Numbered from the stretch's first letter, positions 12,301 to 23,451 are shown. The stretch is DNA of 64,000 nucleotides from Haliotis asinina (GCF_037392515.1 NC_090291.1:34166501-34230500); one strand, 5' to 3'. Numbers and translations are program-made. Notes: generated from the sequence alone by a model not told the origin.

Positions 12301-15300
12301 CTTGCCATCCAGACATTTCACCTGAGGAAGTGCACTGAACACCTTTGATGGATAGCCTGACCACAAAGCACAAAACTCAAAAACTACTTTCCTCAAACAA
12401 ATGAATCTTTAACTTTTGATGACAAGCATTCCATAAGCTTTCATAATGATAAATATATATTCTAGCTTGACATTGTAGGATACTTGAATCTGATTGGTTG
12501 ACTAACTGATTCCTAACTGGATATAACTGTCTTCAAAGCAACCCCCATAGAAAACTTCAAAATCAATACTGAAACAATATGTTCTTTCTGTAATGCACAG
12601 ACTGAAGAAATCTTGAGCAAAGCACATAACATCCATGCCCCCTGTAAATGCAATAAAATGTGCTGAACCCCGTCTGACAAGGGAATCTGTTTCTTGTAAA
12701 TTTATCACCACCTGTCCAAGTTTTAATTTACTAAGCTACACACAAATTATCTATTTATTTTCAAACTTCATCAAATAAACAAAATAAGTTGACAAGAGTG
12801 CCTGTGTCAATTTGGTTTCACTTTCTGCACTGTTATACATTTCAGTATGTCTAAAACATAAGGTGAACTACATGACATCTAAGGCATGAACCCATCCTTA
12901 CCTGGCTGATGGCACACTGGATTGCCTGAGCCATCCTGATACAACACCAGGTGTCGAAGATTGAAGCAGCCGATCAGAGCCTGTGTTACATGTGGCAGGG
13001 ACCGCAGTTTGTTTCCATGGAGTTCAATGTGGGACAGCTTATACTGGGGGCCAGAGAGTTGGCTGAATCCTTCGACATTCCCAATCTGGTTGTAGCTCAA
13101 GTTTATTTTGACAAGAGACCTGCATAAAAGTGAACAAATTTCATCTTTTATATTCAGGAGTAACAAAATGGTTACCTCTTTCATTTGTCACAGGATGTTG
13201 TTTAAAACAATTTTCACTCAATCTTAAAAATTCAGAAAAGGGGGTGAGTGAATGAGTGAGTGAGTTTTAGATTTATGCCGCACTCAGCAATATCCTAGCT
13301 ATATGGTGGTGGTCCGTAAATAAGTAAGTCTTGACCAAACACTCCAGTCATCAATAGCATGAGCATCGATCTACACAACAGGGAACCGATGACATGTGTC
13401 AGCCAAGTCAGCGATCCTGACCACCAGATCCCGTTAGTCTCCTCTTACAACAAGCATAGTCACCTTTTATGGCAAGCATGGGTTCCTGAAGGACTACTCT
13501 ACCCGGACCTTCACGGGTCAGCTGCAAATTAGATGTTGTTCCAGTTGACCAAGATCTGTTATGGATAAACCTTCTTTAATCTTTTTACACACAACCTTTC
13601 GGGGTCATTCCAGATCCCTTCATGCCAGATTCCTATATGGTCATTCTAGATCCCTTCACCAGGTGAACTGAAGGGATCTGGAAATACCCAAGAAAAGGTG
13701 GGTGTAAAAGATTGAAAAAGGTTGTGACTACAAGGAGTAATGTCAAACAAGTGTCAAAGAAGTCAGAGAGCCATGAGTTGCCTCCTACGACAAGCATGGG
13801 TTACTGAAGTGTTGGTTATTACCAAACAGCTTGTACCATATCCTACCAAATTCCTGTTTCATCACATGAAACAATACAAATGCAATATCATAATATAGAA
13901 ATAGATCATATTTAACACATAAAGACTAGTAATTCATCAAACCTGTTACTGATAAATTTCATTTTTCAATCCTGTCTGCTTCTTGAGCACCTTTATCAGG
14001 CTATTCTGAACAATGCCACACACTTTTGGCCAAACGGTCTGTCATGGAACATAAGCTGTATCAGAAATGTCAAGTCTTTGCTGGACTGTCTTTTGCTTTC
14101 GATGGGTACAAAAAGTTAATAAACTCTTTCCTCATTCCTGTTGCTTAACCATATTTTCAGCAACATGACAAAGGAAAGGAGTTCCTGGACCAGTATTTTC
14201 CACATATAAAGTGTCTGTATACGTTAACCATTTCAATAAATATTTGAAAAGAACCAATGGATGACAATATAACGAATGATAACAAGACCAAAATTCCCAT
14301 TAAGGCAACAAAGTAACATTTGTTAAACTGTTATTCGATTGGTCACTCGCATTTTGCTCAGCATAACCCGGATAGTTGAGTGCTATTCAAATCCTGTATA
14401 AAAAGCTACTAGTACCTCCTCAGTATGCAGTGAAATACAACAATACATATAAGTTGTATTGAAAAAGATCCGCTAAATTTATTCATGAGAGAAAACAAGA
14501 TAAATGCATTTCAAGATGTTCTTTATTACATAATAGACACTCAATTGACTTTTCATCATTTGACAAAATTTGTCAGCTTTTTAGAGGATGTAAATGTACA
14601 TTGGTGCACATTGTTTTTCAGTGACAGTAAAATATATTCATTGAAGCAATGCCCAAAATATTTTGGTTTAAGAAATGATTAAATTGCAAAACTTTTCTCA
14701 TAGTGTCCATGTGCAAATCTACAGTGTTTATTATATAGTCGATCATATAACTGACATGTATTCATTTTTTGGATGAGGCATGAAGGGGAAAATATTTCTT
14801 TTTGAAGATGAAGGAGTAGAGTACTTGCTCGAGCAATGACTTATTTCAACATGGACGGTAGTGATAGTAACTGGACTGTTGATTTTTTTTGTAGTCTTAT
14901 ACGTCTATGCAAACACATTTTATAAAAGACTCACAAACATTATATTTTTCATTGTACTTTGAGCATTGACTGACACTGACATATTTAACTGAAATTTGAT
15001 ACATTTATATATAACTTTATCATGTCTGATACATGATATGCAGGTGTGTGTCTGTCAGCAGAGTGCTCATGGGATGGAAAGCACTCTCATCAAAGTCATT
15101 AAATTAACTGCCTTTGAAATCTTCTATGAGTTCATTGACGGACATCTATGATTGTTTACTAACAATAAAAAACAAGGTAAAGCAGTTCAGGGATTTAATC
15201 ACCAATTAGCAGCTACCTGGATAACAATAAACTAAGTATGTTTAAACAACAGCTTATATTATCATTACATTGGACCCAGTAGCATCAACAATGACTCAAG

Positions 15301-16276
15301 TTTTAGAAATCACTCTATATTTGAGATGATTTGTGCGTCAGCTATGCAGGTTGTCTGCATCAGGGCAAACACTGTAGGTGCCTCGCTCATGGAATGTGGT
15401 TTTGACTCCCTGATGAGATTCAACCCAGGAAACTAAAAAAAATGTACTTTTCCCGAAAAGAATAATCCCAAATATACTACATGTACATGATATCTTTTAC
15501 CACTGTCTAAATGTGATCCTATTCACTTCATTGAGTATAAAGAATAAACTGAAATTATAAAACAAGTGGGTGTTGAACATGGAAAAATATAATGCATTAT
15601 ATATATCATGAACAAGTGAAAACTGCGTTTTATGTATGTTTGATTTTTTTGGTTGCATGTGACCTTTAAGCTGCACATGTGATAAACATTTGTATAAGAC
15701 CTTCCATGGTTTTGAAGTGCATACATATTTAACAAGTCTGAAAGTGTAATATATTTACAAAATGACCATCAGAAAATTCACTTGCCAGTCTGACCACAGT
15801 GCCTGTGGTGATTTACAGGATTTCTACTAGACACAGGCTAACGGGCCAGAGGCTTTTTCTGCACACTCATGCGTATTGTCTAAAAATGCGTAGCAAACTT
15901 TTTCTAAGAGTCCTAACAAGTATTAACATTAACAACCTCATGAAGGCAAAAGAATACATCCATAAATGTACAAAAATAATGTATCCTACCTAAGGTTAGA
16001 TAATCCACTGACTTCTGCGATAAGGTTGCAGGAGAGGTTGAGCGTCCTGAGGGACACAAGGCCTTCTAAACCCTCAATCCTGGTGATCTGATTGGACGAC
16101 AAGTCCAGATGTCTCAGTTGCTGCAGCTGGGACAGATTGTGGATCTGTTGGATGTAATTACTGTGTAAGTTCAGCACCAGGAGATGGGGACGAAGGGGTA
16201 CATCTCGGATGTCATGTACTCCAGAGTCAATTAAACACAACTCATTGGAATCCAAATCTACTCTCCCTGATGCCAT
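6229..16276 (-). CDS. LRRCC1: LRRCC1-like centrosomal leucine-rich repeat protein (5' part)
   Basis: Multi-exon gene read right to left. The first two exons encode an N-terminal leucine-rich repeat array with motifs LVLNLHSNYIQQIHNL, LRHLDLSSNQITRIEGL, LRTLNLSCNLIAEVSGL and LVKINLSYNQIGNVEG. An LRR cap follows, with the family hallmark GNPVCHQPGYP (vertebrate form DNPVCRLPGYR). Exon 4 carries VITPKIDQAL, matching the conserved VVTAPIDELV segment. Exon 5 starts the coiled coil (RLQQLEGQLAQLLNKQQ). In vertebrates LRRCC1 is a centriolar/centrosomal protein that supports spindle poles and ciliogenesis; that function is carried over by homology. Phases join cleanly for exons 1-2-3 and 4-5. Exon 3 ends in phase 1 and exon 4 begins in phase 0, so a small exon (length 2 mod 3) is probably missing between them. 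Most of the coiled coil is not in the window. Confidence 0.85.
6370..7460. repeat. Minisatellite, unit about 32 bp (66 bp dimers to the right)
   Basis: Long array of 'CACATACCACCTGGTGTTAT' plus 'ATTGCACTCAGA' type units, increasingly homogeneous toward 7000-7320, where a two-unit repeat alternates with 'TTTAATGCACTAAGGACAAA'. It lies in the intron between LRRCC1 exons 5 and 4. Frames such as 6482-6727 are translations of the repeat. Confidence 0.9.
7653..7790 (-). CDS. LRRCC1: LRRCC1 exon 4 (linker)
   Basis: 138 nt, phase 0 at both ends, between acceptor GTTCTAG and donor GTTTGT. It encodes DPQLADVITPKIDQALAVF, followed by a Ser/Thr-rich segment. The ITPKIDQAL stretch matches the vertebrate VTAPIDEL linker motif. 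Confidence 0.7.
8128..8345 (-). repeat. tRNA-derived SINE (SINE-C) with (GAGT)n tract
   Basis: A GAGT microsatellite (8138-8196) leads into AGCAATATTCCTGCAATATC, then CCCATGTGGGGAATGGAACC and ACTTTAACCACTAGGCTACC. Reverse-complemented, the right end is a tRNA-like head: GGTAGCCTAGTGGTTAAAG is an A box, and GGTTCCATTCCCC fits a B box. Confidence 0.75.
8350..10715. other. Intronic stretch, nothing recognised
   Basis: AT-rich DNA inside the large LRRCC1 intron. No coding exon, known repeat family or RNA gene was recognised. The frames at 9356-9538, 10205-10441 and 10402-10584 lack domain features. The missing small LRRCC1 exon should lie somewhere in 7791-12248. Confidence 0.4.
10718..10958 (+). 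repeat. SINE-A copy, strongly diverged
   Basis: From GAGTGGGTGAGTGAGTTAAG through AATCCAGTGATTAACAGCAT to ACGGACCTTCATGGGTTC. It has many substitutions against the consensus, so it is an older copy. Confidence 0.8.
11378..11527. mobile_element. Palindromic MITE (hairpin family 1)
   Basis: Arms of about 65 bp: GGGCCCCGTTTCACAAAACT ... AAGCCTAAGGTCTCGTAAC returns inverted as GTTACGAGACCTTAGGCTTA ... AAACGGGCCCC. The loop is about 20 bp. No coding capacity. A second family member is at 18902-19050. Confidence 0.85.
11765..11885 (-). repeat. SINE-A fragment
   Basis: Reverse-oriented piece: TGCTGTTGATCACTGGATTG, CTTGATTATTTATAGAATGC, GCTAAAATACTTCTGAGAGT. It lies just left of a forward copy. Confidence 0.7.
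11911..12184 (+). repeat. SINE-A copy, near consensus
   Basis: Complete: GAGTGAGTGAGTGAGTTTAG, GCAATATTCCAGCTATATGG, GAGTCTGGACCAGACAATCC, CCCCGGGACCTTCACGGGTC. It lies in the intron 65 bp from LRRCC1 exon 3. Confidence 0.9.
12249..12356 (-). CDS. LRRCC1: LRRCC1 exon 3 (LRR cap)
   Basis: 108 nt between acceptor GTGGTCAG and donor GTAACC, too short to stand out as a frame. It encodes GYPSKVFSALPQVKCLDG, then ADVTEVLND, matching the family pattern GYR..LQTLPQLRILD..N ... VNLTEIN. Confidence 0.88.
12902..13119 (-). CDS. LRRCC1: LRRCC1 exon 2 (LRRs 4-5 and cap)
   Basis: Acceptor TTTATGCAG precedes GTCTCTTGTC. The 218 nt exon encodes SLVKINLSYNQIGNVEGF, then YKLSHIELHGNKLRSL and FNLRHLVLYQDGSGNPVCHQ. 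It ends CCAG before donor GTAAGG. Confidence 0.9.
13243..13518 (+). repeat. SINE-A copy
   Basis: Complete, moderately diverged, from GTGAGTGAATGAGTGAGTGA to ACCCGGACCTTCACGGGTC. It lies about 125 bp upstream of LRRCC1 exon 2. Confidence 0.88.
13575..13725 (-). ncRNA. Degenerate hammerhead-like repeat
   Basis: Minus strand reads CACCTGGTGAAGGGATCTAG, then GATCTGGAATGACCCCGAAA, GGTTGTGTG and, further on, TTTATCCATAA. It is a decayed version of the motif at 63455-63610. The core CTGATGA is changed to CTGGTGA, and the stem appears duplicated. Confidence 0.35.
13900..15985. other. LRRCC1 intron 1, nothing recognised
   Basis: AT-rich intronic DNA between exon 1 and exon 2. Open frames (14485-14682, 15523-15735, 15799-15993) show no domain or homologue I recognise. 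Confidence 0.5.
15990..16276 (-). CDS. LRRCC1: LRRCC1 exon 1 (start codon, LRRs 1-3)
   Basis: ATG at 16274-16276 begins MASGRVDLDSNELCLIDSG. The exon is 287 nt, ending CTTAG before donor GTAGGA (phase 2). The split AG plus G of the next exon gives arginine, linking SNLR to SLVKIN. LRR consensus LxxLxLxxN is clear in three repeats. Confidence 0.9.
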
Positions 16277-17429
16277 GTTTGTCTGGTCAAGTCTTCTGGA
16301 TACACTTTTTGGGTTTAGTAAATCAGATTTTTTAATAGCAATTCATCTCACGATGTTGATGGGATATCTGTCACATTTCACTGACAATTTAAACGATCTG
16401 CCATCAGTTATTGTGGAGAAGGTTTCACACCTGAAACATAACAAAATCATGGACTCAGATTAAAGGACCTTTCATAAATTATGGCAAAGTGAGTGGTGAT
16501 GATTTGTATGGAGAAGCATGTACAACATTGGGCCATTGTCTGAATGCTAACTGGGAACACCCCTGCATGTCATGTATAAAATCAATACTCCACCCCATCC
16601 CATAATTTTAAGCACAATATTTTGATTTTTTCTTGTACAAAAAAAAAAGATGATACACGCATGCATGTACACACATACACACACCAGTATATGTGTACAA
16701 AATTTATAATGAAAGATAACATGGTCAACTGCTGAATCTTGATTACTGGATGTTTGTATGTTTATAAGGTCTAAAGTACCCTAGCTATTGACAGACTTGG
16801 GACATTCATAATGTCCATTTAGGGAACATTCATAATGTCCATCTTGATCGACCATGTCTAATTAACGCAAATTCCTTATCATAAATGTTAAGTATGTTTC
16901 AATTCAAACATCAGCTCTCCTGAGATTTTACGTGAACACAAAGTCTTTGATCACAAGAATCTAATTTGCATAACACAGTATTCTGTTCCTGAGTATTTCA
17001 GGATTTCGACTCAGCATCTGTGTATGCGGCATTTATGAAAATAAGACAAGGATTTTTTTATTTAAACTTTAATGCATTAGTTCATGTTCTGTGATTAACA
17101 TTCGCCTTGGATGAAAGTCAAATTACTCATGAATATGCCATATAAAGTACAGAATGATTACTTGGAACCTATATATATTCAGAAGTAAGTGTCCGTTTAC
17201 CACAAGCGTGGGACGCATGCGAAATAACTGTTAACATCACGACGGTAAGCTGATCGAAAATAGGACAATAACAACACACATGGTTATCGTTCCTCTCGGA
17301 ACCACTGGCGTTTGTCGTGACATTTGTCTGACAGAAGTGACAATGGGAGTATCTTTATCAATAAATATAACTTATTCGCTAAAATTTCAAAACTATTTTA
17401 CAAAAAAGATATCACTAAGCAGTACTCAC

Positions 17430-17600
17430 GCTTCCACATTGCCGGGTCAAGCGCATGTTTATACTTGCCGCGGTACGAGAATCGCCAAAAAGTTGCATTA
17501 TACTTTCCTAGAAACAAGTAATGTAAATATGTAAGCTCCAAGCGTCGGTTTGTACGCGTTATTCATGAAAGAATTTCAATGGTTCGTTGTGCACAAATGG
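17430..17600 (-). promoter_or_regulatory. Possible LRRCC1 5' untranslated exon and promoter region
   Basis: On the minus strand, GTACCGCGGCAAGTATAAAC and CCGGCAATGTGGAAGC end at a good donor, GTGAGT (17429-17424). This is about 1.15 kb upstream of the coding start. CpGs are more frequent here than nearby. A matching acceptor could be TGTATCCAG, about 20 nt before the ATG. Right-hand limit is approximate. Confidence 0.3.
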
Positions 17601-18314
17601 TCGCAAGCAAAGAATTTCCTTTCTTTTATGCCGATATTCGTTGAGCAGCATTGAAAATCATAAGCATATCAGGACCAGGCGATTCTGGGTTCGAATCCCA
17701 GTTTGGTTTGTTCTCTTATAATTCGTTCTCTTATGATTCGTGAAAGTGATAATATAGAAAGGTAGAATGTGTGAGGTCCATTTACGTTGTTCCCCCATTT
17801 GATATCTGACTCTGTCACATGAGTGCTACAAGAGTGCTGGCAATTAGGTACAGTACTGTGCGTGTGAAAAACTACTAACAGTGATGAGGTAACAAATGTA
17901 ACAGAGGTGTTCCTATATGGTAGATGCAAGTCGAACTCTTGTGAATGTTCTCAGGAATTTATTCCAGGGCTGGTGGTCTGGGATATGGAGATCCCCAGTT
18001 GGCTGTCTATATAACTGGACTAACAATGTGTCATGAATGATAAAACATACATCAATTGGAAATTGTTAATTGGTGCTGGTCTGTGTTGACAAAGGATGGA
18101 TTCAAGCCTGAAGTAAATCTGGGCGGAGCTGTATTACTGATAGGTAATTAGCAGTAATTGGTAATTAAGCACTAATTAGTAATGCAGAAAAGGAGGACTA
18201 GGAGGTAACAGCACTGACTGGCCATGGTCGTGGGGGTCAGCTGGATAAATAACAACACAAGTGGTTAAAATAGTCACAAGCGTTAAACAGGTTGTTAATT
18301 ATTATTGTTTAAAG

Positions 18315-18740
18315 TCAAGCTCTGCAATATCCCAGCTATATGCCGGCGGTCTGTAAATTATGTAATCGTGTCTGGACTAGACAATCCGGTGATCAACAAC
18401 ACGCGCACAGATATACGCAGTGGGGAAACGGTAACTTGTGTCAGCCAAGTCATCGAGTTTGTAAGTCGCCATTTACAAGCATAGGTTACTGAAGACCAAT
18501 TCTAACCCGCATTTTCACGGGACAACCTGATCCCGTATGTCGCCTCTCACGAAAAGCATGGATGACTGAAGACCAATTCTAACCCGCATTTTCACGGGAC
18601 CACCTGATGCCGTTAGTCGCCTCTCACGAAAAGCACGGGTCACTGAAGACCCGCATTTTCACGGGACAACCTGATCCCGTTAGATCCCGAAAAGCATGGA
18701 TCACTGAAGACCTAACCCAGATATTCGCGGGTTCAGTCCT
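18315..18740 (+). repeat. SINE-A copy with tandemly amplified tail
   Basis: Begins GCAATATCCCAGCTATATGC, loses the GAGT head, and then repeats its 3' segment four times (about 80 bp unit: ACCTGATCCCGTTAGTCGCC ... GAAGACCAATTCTAACCCGC ... TTTTCACGGGA). Same process as at 3410-3875. Confidence 0.8.
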
Positions 18741-18901
18741 CTGGACCTCTAGACACAATTATGATATTTTGAGACTCAATAATAATAAATAATAGTAGTA
18801 GTTAAAGGCCTGGTTAAACGCTTGTGCCGAATGGTTTCTAAACTAAAATGGTTTCTTTACTGGTTCATACGCATGCAATGTATAAAACTGTCATTGGTTC
18901 C

Positions 18902-19050
18902 GGGGCCCGTTTCACAAAGCTCTCGTAAGCCTGAGATCTCGTAACGTTTCTCGTAGCATTCGTACCGCCTATACTGTAACATAGGAAGTAGGAATGCTAC
19001 GAGAAACGTTACCAGACCTTAGGCTTACTAGACTTTTGTGAAAGGGGGCC
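18902..19050. mobile_element. Palindromic MITE (hairpin family 1)
   Basis: GGGGCCCGTTTCACAAAGCT ... TCTCGTAACGTTTCTCGTAG inverts to CTACGAGAAACGTTACCAGA ... TTTTGTGAAAGGGGGCC. Same family as 11378-11527, with about 65 bp arms. Confidence 0.85.
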
Positions 19051-19054
19051 AAGA

Positions 19055-20440
19055 GCGATATCTTCTCGATTACCAGATGGCAACTCAATTCTCTACACGC
19101 AGAAACAGCCATCATATTAACAGCTCTTAAATATATAGAAATTCCTATTATATGCAGTAGCGGGTAGGGGGAGAGACTAACACCCAGTCTCTGAAATGAA
19201 CATATTTTAAAACGTTCATATTGAAAACAAATAATATAATGGAGCTCTGAGACATTCTTCATTTTCAGAGACTAAACAAATCTGCAGAGCGATAATGTCT
19301 TGGAATTTCCTGAAGCTATGGAAATCTAGACTTGCCACATTTTCTAGACCTGCGTGGGCTTTCTTGGATATATATACTTCAGGGTCTGTACGACAGACTA
19401 GTGGGGGGATAATGTTGGTGGAGGGGTGCACACAACACAGCGCTACTGGTGGTTACAGTTGACAGCCATTTATTCCAGTTAAAATGAACGGTTGAGGTCA
19501 CCCTGAAAACATACCTACATCTAACTCACCATTTTATATCACATACACACGATTATACATTCACACCATATATTTAGACTGGTAGAGACCAACTGCATAT
19601 GTCATATTTAATATAAATAGGTAATTGATATTCAATGACGAAATTTAGATAAATTTCACTTAAATTACACACCCAACCGACTGTGTTGATAGTTGGAGAA
19701 CAATAAATACACTTAGTTATACACGGATGCATTAATATAACACTTCTGTAAGGAGTACACTATATACAATACCATAAATACATATACAATACATGTACTA
19801 ACCTGATAAATATACTCCTCACTAAATCCCAGAAATGTTCCAGAAAACATCCAAAATATTGATCTGATCCTCCTCTTTAAATGATCTGTGTTGACTGCCA
19901 ACAAACTATGTGTGACATAAACCTTTAAAACTTAGCAGACAATAGGTGGACAGCTGACCAGAGAAACTGGGGCAGAAGGACGAAAGACGCATGTGCAGAG
20001 TGTAAGCGAAGGGTCAGAACCTGGCCTGACCCAGTAGAGTGGCTATTGGTAATTTGAGTGATTGTGGGTGCATGGATATATATAACTGAGAGGGTTTGTT
20101 ATATTTTATTTGTACACCTAAACGATGGCACCTATACACTGTATATTAACTATATACAAGTACTGAAAATTGAAACTAACAATAAACCATGAAACTAACA
20201 ATGATTAAAAGGATGACTTGGCCACATATAAACACCTTGAATGTAAACATTTGTGCAATTTTTTCAGATTAACCTTCGTGCTTTCGTACTGTTAAAAACT
20301 ATCTTTTAAACACCCACTTTAAATCGAAATATTTGATTTATATAATGATCTTGCTACAGGCCAAATGACCACTGTTATTGCTTGCCATGCTAGAATTTCT
20401 TGTAACAAGATGGCCGATTTTGCTGTCAACGCACCACCCA
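19055..20440. other. Stretch without recognised genes
   Basis: AT-rich sequence. The minus-strand frames 18969-19262, 19216-19431 and 19713-19904 show no domain. No repeat recognised. Confidence 0.35.
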
Positions 20441-20819
20441 GCAAATCCCAATGGCCCCAAGTTTGGTGATCTACCTTCAGTTGTTGTCAATCTGTAGCCT
20501 ATTTTTATCATTAGGAGTGTGGAAGAAACTGAATTGGCATCAGAATGCGCGAATACGAGAAAATGAGGATACTCTTGACCGATCAGAAGCATATTCTCGT
20601 AAGAACAATCTTCCGCTAGTTAGCATCCCTGCTAACGTTAAAGAGTCTACAGTGTTCTCTCAGGATCAGTTTATGTAAGAGATTTTATGTGTGATACTCT
20701 AAAGAAAGTATCAGACACACCGTTTCTTAAGAATGTGAAGAATTTCATTACACCATATCTTGCAATATTACTTTCGAAGGGGAAATATAAATAGTTATTC
20801 AAGTATCTAAGAAAAGAAA

Positions 20820-22150
20820 TAGTAATGAACCTGCAATTACAGAGGTTTCTTTGCCTAATAGTGTGAGCAAACTCTTTGTAACCCTAATTAATAACAGAAT
20901 CGATGAATATGTTAAAAGTATTGGTTTTACTGGTGTAAAGGTTAGGAAAAAACACTCGATAATTAATGACATATTTATTCTTCAACCATTTACTCAAATG
21001 CTTACAGCAAAGAAACACAGTATTGCGCACATGCTGATTTTAAAAAGGGTTTTCAACTGGTAGGAAATGAAAATGTATTCGTGTCTTTTTTTCTGAGAAA
21101 TGATATACATTGAAATACATTTAAGGTTCTCTAATCTCTGTACGACAAAATGAAATCTGCAGCTGTAATTGAAGTGACAAAACTATCGAATTATTTCAAT
21201 TCTTCTGCAGGGGTTAGACAAGGATGTGCACCTATTCCCTTGCAGTTTTCCATGTTCATCAATGAACTGTCTGAATCTGTGAGTGAAGCTTTTGATGCTG
21301 GGATATTTACATCAGACATGTATAATATATCAGATCATCTCGTGTTAGTTGCGGATACACCTGTTAAGCTGCAAAAACAACACCATTTTTTTCTACGGAT
21401 ATTGCCATAAATGGGGCTTGGAAATACATACTGACAAATACTGGTTTTAGAAATAGTGGGCAATTTTCAAGAGTTGAGATATGAATATATAACAGTATAG
21501 ATAAGAGACATAAAAGTATCCAGGTAGTATAATGACACTTAAACTTATATGGACATGATCATGCACTAATTTAGCACAACACGCGAGGAAAGCTCATAAA
21601 AAGTCGTTTTCAGAAATATGATATAAATATTCGTTAAGCATTCAAGATATTTGACACAGATACAGGCCTATATTTTCGAAGATCCCTTAGCGCGAAGATA
21701 GTCGTAAGTGCCATGCCTTAATACTAATATATGACTATCTTAACGCTAAGAGAACTTCGAAAATCCAGGCCCAGGTTAAGAACAGTTGTCATGGCATCAT
21801 ATAGGAACCAAAAACAATGCTGTCTTATGTTGAAACAAACGTGCCATAGAAGACGTACAAACTGGGCTCCGGATATTATGCAACTATCGTTCACTTACGG
21901 TTTTCGCCATGCATGTGTGGATACAATAGGGAGTAGTTATTTTTAAAGCTACTAAAGGAAAGATTAATTGACTGTGCCAAGCAGGACTGGCATGCAGAAC
22001 CCGCTGACACAGACTCCTTACTTTAAAATCTACTATTAAACCATCTCTTAATTCAGAATTGTACATATATGATCTTAATAATATAAAATATCGGAAGATA
22101 CTGCATATTTTTAGAAGTTGTTACAATTGCCTAGGAGTACAATGTATTTA
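20820..22150 (+). mobile_element. Decayed LINE (non-LTR retrotransposon) reverse transcriptase region
   Basis: Reverse-transcriptase fragments in several frames: SKLFVTLINNRIDEYVKSIG with RKKHSIINDIFIL near 20860-20990, and the conserved SAGVRQGCAPIPLQFSMFIN near 21205-21265. Downstream C-terminal linker pieces include CCLMLKQTCHRRRTNWA, LSFTYGFRHACV and KERLIDCAKQDWHAEP near 21820-22010. Several frameshifts and stops break the frame, and a palindromic MITE (21665-21771) lies inside. The catalytic YADD box is changed (LVADT near 21350). Confidence 0.75.
21665..21771. mobile_element. Palindromic MITE (hairpin family 2)
   Basis: GGCCTATATTTTCGAAGATC ... CTTAGCGCGAAGATAGTCGT pairs with ACTATCTTAACGCTAAGAGA ... 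CTTCGAAAATCCAGGCC. It interrupts the LINE at 20820-22150, so it inserted later. Confidence 0.75.
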
Positions 22151-22329
22151 GAAAAGGTATTTGTGATTAGGAAAGTCCTCATTCTAAATCTTTTAGTATT
22201 GTAACCGAAACCATGTTATATATGTTTTTCAAGAAGAAACTTGACATAGGAGTAAAACTGCTTTTCTGAAAATATCCACACGCATTGAATAAATGTGAAC
22301 AGAAAAGTGTTGCATAAGGCTGTTTTATT

Positions 22330-23120
22330 TTCAAAATTTGCGGAAAAACATCCAAACCACATAAACGTTGCGTTCGTGGACCAATTTCACCGGTTCACCC
22401 ACACGCCGCCGGCTGTAGAAACGTGGTGCACATAATCCTGTATTTATGCAAACGGTCCCTCGCTTCTAAAGGGGTGTAAGAATCCACTTCAACGGGTGCT
22501 CATACAGATCATATAACGCCAGTAGACCGAATACAGCTCAACGTAACAACGCCATTGGCAGATTGCAACTCGTCCAGACGTGGCAAGGCACTTTGGTGTA
22601 TCCCTGTAATATGCGCGTTGTGGACCCGGTACAATCACACCAACAGAGCTGACGAAAGACCAAGGTCAAGGAGACCAAGGGCGACAACTGCAGCACAAGG
22701 TCGATACATCGTGCTGCTAAGACACTTACGAGACCGCACTACGACAGCGACGTTTACAGCTACGCAGATCCCTGGGTTACGCAGAATTTCTGATCAAACA
22801 GTACGCAACAGATTCAGGGAGGCCGGACCGTTTGCAGGAAAACCTGTTCGTGTCATTTATTGACCGCAGGCCATCCAGCGGTCCGTCTACATTGGTGTCA
22901 GCAGAAGGTGAGATGAGCTCGTGCAAGATGGAGAACTGTATTGTTCACTGATGAGTTTCGTTTTCTACTCATATGTGGACGCACGCGTGTCTACTGACGC
23001 ACGGGTGACTGTTTTGCTCCCAAAATTGTGCAGCAGGTTGCCACATTTGGAGAAGAGAGTGTCATGGTGTGGGCTGGTATTCATCACGGTGGTAGGACGC
23101 CTCTCGTGCATGTGGTAGGC
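22330..23120 (+). mobile_element. Tc1-like DNA transposon, truncated
   Basis: Helix-turn-helix half of a Tc1-type transposase at 22555-22863: ADERPRSRRPRATTAAQGRY, then RHLRDRTTTATFTATQIPGL and ISDQTVRNRFREAG. It resumes after a frame change near 22930 with TVLFTDEF, IVQQVATFGEESVMVWAGI and HHGGRTPLVHV. The second and third catalytic acids are absent, and terminal inverted repeats were not found. Confidence 0.75.
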
Positions 23121-23451
23121 ACACTGAGACCCGATCCTCTAGCCTTACGTTCTGTATTTTGGGTCAGCTGACCTTGAAAACAAAAAACCATTGAATGGAA
23201 TTGAAGCTTAAACAGTACAATTCTTTGAAGCTTAAACAGTACAGTAGCCGAGGGCTCAGGTCCATGTATCCATGTAGGAAGTAAACGTTTAGTGACGTCC
23301 AGTCCTCCTTATGCTGATCTGCCTTCAAGTATTGACGATCTGTAGATTGTTTTAGATGTTGGATTGTCTATGGTGTTACACTACATGCTGGCTTTACATC
23401 TGTGATCGATTTAATGCAGTTCGTTGATGTGCTATTGTTATTGTTATTGTT

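Noticed and set aside
17668-17705. tRNA gene (CTGGGTTCGAATCCCAG arm)
   Set aside because: Only a T-arm-like stem is present. No acceptor stem or anticodon arm could be placed around it.
20338-20592. 84-residue minus-strand protein
   Set aside because: Overlaps the repeated word shared with 48430, 53775 and 63165, so it is repeat DNA.
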